Shown: positions 60,584 through 64,000 of the stretch, piece by piece | How positions within the stretch are numbered: the stretch's first letter is position 1 | Layout: every line of letters starts with the position of its first letter | Assembly (NCBI GenBank): GCA_035540675.1 | Contig: DATLGB010000223.1 | Coordinates: 1 to 64,000, forward strand | DNA length: 64,000 nt | Direction: 5' to 3' | Source: DATLGB01 sp035540675 | Lineage (GTDB): Bacteria; Actinomycetota; Thermoleophilia; Solirubrobacterales; Solirubrobacteraceae | Notes under the pieces: generated by a model | The model's database searches: none | Seen by the model: only the letters and a program-made list of their open reading frames with translations | What the model was told of the DNA's origin: nothing | Program-made: the position numbers and the translations under genes

Positions 60584-60611
60584 AAACTAGTCACTTCTGT
60601 GACGAAGTCAA
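60584..60611 (-). promoter_or_regulatory. Promoter with a palindrome in its -35/-10 spacer
   Basis: Reading the minus strand: TTGACT (60611-60606), 16 bases, TAGTTT (60589-60584). The spacer holds GTCAC-AGAA-GTGAC (60603-60590), a perfect 5-bp palindrome, where a regulator could control promoter shape. The -35 overlaps the stop codon of the RTX gene. The -10 is 9 bases from ATG 60574, implying a nearly leaderless message. Confidence 0.6.
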
Positions 60612-63394
60612 GGCTCGCGGGCGATCCTGAAGCGCTGGCGCGAGACCCGCGACACGTTGCCGGCGGCGTCGCGGGCGCGGCCGCTGAGCCGGTACAGGCC
60701 CGGCCGCAGCGCGCGACCGGAGAGGCGTCCCGAGAAGCCGGCGCGGTTCGGCCCGGCGCGGCCCGCCAGTGTCACCCTGCCGCGCAGCGGCCTGACGCGG
60801 CCGCCGCGCAGGCGTTGGACCGTGATCGTGAGGGTCGCCGGCTCGCTGAGCTGGTAGCGCAGGCGCGCTCCGCGGCGCCCGCGGCGCTTGCGCGTGGTCG
60901 AGCCGGAGCGGTGGGCGGCGAACCGGCGCGGCGACAGGACGAGCCGCAGCCGCGGCGGCGTCACGTCGGCCTGGGGGGCGGCCGGTGGCGGCGGCGCCGG
61001 AGGCCGGGCCGTCCCGTCGTCGACGCTCTCGCAGTTGGGCTGGACGGTGTCGCGGGCGTCGGCGACCACGGCGTCCGTGCCCGCGCCGCAGGTGATGAGC
61101 GGCTCCGCCAGGCCGTCGCGCGTCAGCAGGAGGTCGTCGCCGTCATCGCCGCTGAAGACGTCCAGCCCCGGGCCGCCGGCGAGCCGATCCGGCCCGCCGT
61201 CGCCGCCGAGGTAGTCCCCGCCGTCGCCGCCGTCCGCGGCGTCCGCGCCGTCGCCCCCGGACAGCCTGTCGGCGCCGGGACCGCCCGCGAGCGCGTCGTC
61301 GCCCGCGCCGCCCTCGAGGGTGTCGCCGTCGGCGCCGCCGGCCAGCGTGTCCGCCCCGGGCCCGCCCGCCAGCAGGTCGGCCTCGGCGTCGCCGTCGAGC
61401 ACGTCGTCGCCCTCTCCGCCCTCGACGGTGTCCGCGCCGTCGCCGCCGCCGATCCGGTCGGGCCCGAAGTCGCCGTGCAGCCGGTCGGCGCCGGCGCCGC
61501 CGGCGATGTCGTCGGCTCCCTCGCCGCCCGTGACCGTGTCCGCGCCCGCGCCGCCGGCCAATGTGTCGTCGCCGTCGCCGCCCGAGATCTCATCGCCGCC
61601 GGGGCCGCCCCGCACGACGTCGCCGCCGCCGCCGCCGGACAGGATCGCCGGCCCGGGGAACTCCGAGGCGTCGAGCGTGTTGGCGCCGGCGCCCCCGCGC
61701 AGCGTCGCGGTCTCGATGCCGGCCAGGACGTCGGCGCCGCGACCCGCGAGCGCGTCGCCGGTGAGCGTGAAGTCGGCGTCGCCGGACTCGAGGACGCGGT
61801 CCGTGCCGCCGCCGCCGGTGAGGACGTCGTCGCCCTCGCCGCCGGTCAGCGTGTCGGCGCCCGGCCCGCCGGTGAGGGCGTCGTCGCCGGCGCCGCCGTC
61901 GATCGCAACGGGCCCGGAGAAGCCGGCGGCGTCGATGCGGTTGTCGTGCGGGCCGCCGGTCAGCACGGCGGCCTCGATGCTCTCCAGCGTGTCGGCGCCG
62001 CGGCCGGCGAGCGACGCGTCCGTCAGGGTGAGGTCCGCCTCCGCCAGCTCGTGGAGCTGGTCGGTTCCGGCTCCGCCGCGGAGCACGTCGTCGCCGTCGC
62101 CCCCGGTCAGCGTGTCGGACCCGGAGCCGCCGGTCAGGCGGTCGTGGCCGCCGCCGCCCTCCAGCAGCACCCGGCCGCCGAAGCCGGTGGCGTCGAACTC
62201 GTCGGCGCCGTCGCCGCCGACCAGCCGGACCTCCTCGATCGTCCGGGCGCCGGCGGTCGGCAGGAGGGTGTCCCGGCCGCGGCCGGTCAGCCCGGTGTCG
62301 TCGAGCCGGAACGTGCTCCCCCACTCGACGATGCGGTCCGTCCCGAGGGGGTCGCTGAAGACGTCGTCGCCGTCGTTGCCGGTGAGCACGTCGTCGCCGC
62401 CGCCGCCGTCGAGGCCGTCGACCCCCGAGCCACCGATCAGGCGGTCGCCGCCCGGGCCGCCGTTGAGCAGGGTCCGAAGCGACGCCGCCGACGCGTCGAT
62501 GGTGTCGAACGTCGCGTCGCCGGTGAGCTCGGCGTGCTCGATCTCGACGAACGAGTCCGTCCCCGGTCCCGTGAGCGTGAAGTCGGTGAGGACCATCGGG
62601 CCCTGGGCCACGCCTGCGAGATCCGCTGCGACGAGCGTGTCCGTGCCCGGGCCGCCCTCGATGCGGTCGTCGCCGGCCGTGTCGAAGCCGGCAAGCATCC
62701 CGCTGACGCCCGGCGGATCGCCGCTCAGGCGGTCGTCCCCATCGCCGCCGCGCAGCACGTCGGACGCCTGGCCGCCCTGGAGGCTGTCGGCGCCCGCGCC
62801 GCCCTCGAGCGTGTCGGCCCCGAGCCCGCCGGTGATGGAGTCCTGACCGTCGCCGCCCGAGAGGAGGTTCGCCCCGAGGCGGTCGACGATGGTGTCGTCG
62901 CCGCCGCCGCCCGCGAGGGCGTCGTCGCCGTGCTCGCCGAACAGCGCGTCGTGGTTCGGCCCGCCGTCGAGGGCGTCGGCGCCGTCGAAGCCCAGCAGCT
63001 CGTCGCCGGCCTCGCTGCCGGTGATCGTGTCGCCGCCCGCGCCTCCGTCCACCGTCACCGGCCGCACGCCCGTCACCCGCGCCGGCAGGCGGGTGAAGTC
63101 GGCCAGCCGCACCCCGGAGAGATCGATCACGTTCGCGCCCGAGCCGCCCGTCACGTCGATGTGCCGCACGCTCGCGCACCGCACCGGCTGCGCCGTCCCC
63201 TGCCCGCCGTTGACGGTCACGTGCGACGCCGCGCAGCCGATGGCGATCGCGTCGCTCCCCTCGCCGGAGACCTCGAGCGTCGTGCCGTCGAAGCCGGCGC
63301 TGACGGCGGCGCCGGCGGCGGCCGGCATCAGCAGCGACACCGCCAGGGCGGCGGCGAGAGCCGGTCGATGGGGGATCCGGTGCCGGCCTCGCAC
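60608..63394 (-). CDS. RTX-type calcium-binding repeat protein, secreted
   Basis: A 928-residue secreted protein. A signal peptide ends about residue 30 (PAAAGAAV). Residues 115-759 are rows of RTX nonapeptides (GGDGDDxLxGG type), interrupted by longer beta segments such as LTDASLAGRGADTLESIEA. Residues 780-928 form a Pro-rich linker and a C-terminal Arg-rich Ig-like region (YRLSGRARDAAGNVSRVSR). Calcium would drive folding outside the cell. No T1SS transporter is nearby; the signal peptide indicates Sec export. The GTG start is at 63394. Confidence 0.85.
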   Translation of the reverse strand: MRGRHRIPHRPALAAALAVSLLMPAAAGAAVSAGFDGTTLEVSGEGSDAIAIGCAASHVTVNGGQGTAQPVRCASVRHIDVTGGSGANVIDLSGVRLADFTRLPARVTGVRPVTVDGGAGGDTITGSEAGDELLGFDGADALDGGPNHDALFGEHGDDALAGGGGDDTIVDRLGANLLSGGDGQDSITGGLGADTLEGGAGADSLQGGQASDVLRGGDGDDRLSGDPPGVSGMLAGFDTAGDDRIEGGPGTDTLVAADLAGVAQGPMVLTDFTLTGPGTDSFVEIEHAELTGDATFDTIDASAASLRTLLNGGPGGDRLIGGSGVDGLDGGGGDDVLTGNDGDDVFSDPLGTDRIVEWGSTFRLDDTGLTGRGRDTLLPTAGARTIEEVRLVGGDGADEFDATGFGGRVLLEGGGGHDRLTGGSGSDTLTGGDGDDVLRGGAGTDQLHELAEADLTLTDASLAGRGADTLESIEAAVLTGGPHDNRIDAAGFSGPVAIDGGAGDDALTGGPGADTLTGGEGDDVLTGGGGTDRVLESGDADFTLTGDALAGRGADVLAGIETATLRGGAGANTLDASEFPGPAILSGGGGGDVVRGGPGGDEISGGDGDDTLAGGAGADTVTGGEGADDIAGGAGADRLHGDFGPDRIGGGDGADTVEGGEGDDVLDGDAEADLLAGGPGADTLAGGADGDTLEGGAGDDALAGGPGADRLSGGDGADAADGGDGGDYLGGDGGPDRLAGGPGLDVFSGDDGDDLLLTRDGLAEPLITCGAGTDAVVADARDTVQPNCESVDDGTARPPAPPPPAAPQADVTPPRLRLVLSPRRFAAHRSGSTTRKRRGRRGARLRYQLSEPATLTITVQRLRGGRVRPLRGRVTLAGRAGPNRAGFSGRLSGRALRPGLYRLSGRARDAAGNVSRVSRQRFRIAREP
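61118..63052 (-). repeat. RTX nonapeptide repeat array
   Basis: The coding DNA of the RTX domain is made of imperfect repeats of about 27 bases (GGxGxDxLx), in roughly ten clusters. Strong strand asymmetry makes long ORFs appear in the antisense frames, which are not real. Confidence 0.75.
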
Positions 63395-63464
63395 GTCCCG
63401 ACAACCCTGGAGCCATGGCGTGCGCGTGTCAAGCGCCTACGGAGCTATATGCCCCGCACACCTA

Positions 63465-63494
63465 TTGCCGAATGGCGTCGCGTCTGAATAGGGT
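63465..63494 (+). promoter_or_regulatory. Possible promoter of the TolB-like gene
   Basis: TTGCCG (63465-63470) and TAGGGT (63489-63494) are 18 bases apart, 50 bases before ATG 63544. A GGAAGGAAG ribosome site follows. The RTX gene is divergent, 149 bases away. Confidence 0.35.
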
Positions 63495-63543
63495 CGCCCG
63501 ACGGCGTCGGCCGGTCGCAAGCGAGGGAAGGAAGCCGGAAGCC

Positions 63544-64000
63544 ATGAAGGGTCGCACCACCTCCGCTCGATCGCGGGTCACGCGGCGAGCTCTCGTCCTG
63601 CTGGGCGCAGCCGGTCTCGCGGTCCCGGTGGCCGCGAGCCTCGAGGGCTCCGCGCGCGCCGCGTTCCCGGGGACGAACGGCAGGATCATCTGCTCGGGCG
63701 CCCTGGCGACCGAGATCCCGACGCCGACGCCCCAGGGCCAGTCGCGCCTCGAGCTGTTCTCCATGAACCCGGATGGCAGCGGCCAGACGCGCCTGATGCA
63801 CAACACCTTCAGCGACTACAGCCCGCGCTACTCGGCCGACGGCACGCGCGTCGCCTGGGTCCGCGAGACGACGAACAACGTCAGCCCGCAGATCTGGACG
63901 ATGAACGCGGACGGCAGCGACCAGACCGGTCCGCTCACCTCGCAGGGATCGCAGTCGTTCATGGGCGACTGGTCGCCCGACGGGACGAAGCTGGTGTTCC
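63544..64000 (+). CDS. Secreted TolB/WD40-like beta-propeller protein (partial)
   Basis: The N-terminal 152 residues of a protein that runs off the window end. A signal peptide with an RR pair (RSRVTRRALVLLGAAGLAVP, Tat-like) ends about residue 40 (ARAAFPGTNGRI). PD40-type repeats follow: LFSMNPDGSGQTRLMHNT, SPRYSADGTRVAWV, QIWTMNADGSDQTGPLT and WSPDGTKLVF. It is likely periplasmic or secreted. Length and C-terminus are unknown. Confidence 0.8.
   Translation, partial: MKGRTTSARSRVTRRALVLLGAAGLAVPVAASLEGSARAAFPGTNGRIICSGALATEIPTPTPQGQSRLELFSMNPDGSGQTRLMHNTFSDYSPRYSADGTRVAWVRETTNNVSPQIWTMNADGSDQTGPLTSQGSQSFMGDWSPDGTKLVF

Noticed and set aside
61118..63052. Possible CRISPR or tandem DNA repeat array
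   Set aside because: Repeats are imperfect, in coding frame, and encode RTX peptides; no spacers or cas genes exist.
59423..63487. Very long plus-strand ORF antisense to the RTX gene
   Set aside because: It arises from GC-rich RTX repeats read on the opposite strand; the sense frame has a signal peptide and RTX motifs.

Overview
The window is very GC-rich chromosomal DNA that reads as a high-GC actinobacterium. Many start codons are GTG, genes are packed tightly with ATGA or GTGA stop/start overlaps, and several promoters lie almost on top of the start codon. The gene content fits the class Thermoleophilia (Solirubrobacterales and relatives): a menaquinone and b6-type cytochrome bc cluster, a fused siroheme decarboxylase, an actinobacterial-type [NiFe]-hydrogenase and secreted BNR/CWB2 proteins. 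This placement is an inference from gene content. No rRNA, CRISPR array, insertion sequence or prophage was seen.

Layout. 0.1-10 kb: tRNA-Ile, a small membrane protein, a methyltransferase, a LuxR-type regulator, a bifunctional-nuclease-family protein, a lone LAGLIDADG-like protein, ddl with a PLP aminotransferase, a phosphodiesterase, a membrane glycosyltransferase-like protein and a YmdB-type phosphoesterase. 10-13.7 kb: an AI-2E-type permease with a zinc ribbon, then an ABC exporter pair. 13.7-21.6 kb: hemB, fused siroheme decarboxylase, hemL, a small helical protein, Rieske, cytochrome b, subunit IV/cytochrome c, menG and polyprenyl diphosphate synthase, a combined haem, cytochrome bc and menaquinone cluster. 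22-24.3 kb: tatA, tatC, a TPR protein and tRNA-Lys. 24.4-30 kb: an organomercurial-lyase-like gene read through an in-frame UGA, a class IV aminotransferase, and a sugar cluster (wecB, Gfo/Idh dehydrogenase, hexapeptide acyltransferase, membrane proteins). 30-34.8 kb: purA, a DnaC-like loader, and dnaB carrying an intein in its Walker A motif.

35-51 kb is a hydrogenase island with two divergent arms. Leftward: a DUF1059 protein, four mini membrane proteins, hypF, hypC, a SIS-HypC-SIS fusion, hypD and hypE. Rightward: hydrogenase small and large subunits, a degenerate maturation-protease-like protein, then (leftward) BirA-like, TPR and NifU-like genes, then (rightward) a maturation protease, a methyltransferase, a CooC-type ATPase read through an in-frame UGA, a winged-helix protein with a Cys/His tail, and a PadR regulator. 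The small subunit has no Tat signal and no C-terminal anchor, and no hydrogenase cytochrome b was seen. hypA and hypB are absent from the window.

51-64 kb encodes envelope and secreted proteins: two copies of a BNR-propeller plus Ig-like-stalk gene pair in inverted orientation, a BNR-CWB2 protein, a ParA/CooC-like ATPase, a large RTX-repeat protein and the start of a TolB-like propeller.

The most notable discovery is two independent in-frame UGA codons that look like selenocysteine codons. Each replaces a functionally critical Cys: the second catalytic Cys of a MerB-like lyase, and the first Cys of the CxC metal motif of a CooC-type ATPase. Each is followed 18-20 nt later by a hairpin whose apical loop contains GGUC. 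Together they imply an active selenocysteine decoding system, with one selenoprotein embedded in the hydrogenase maturation cluster.
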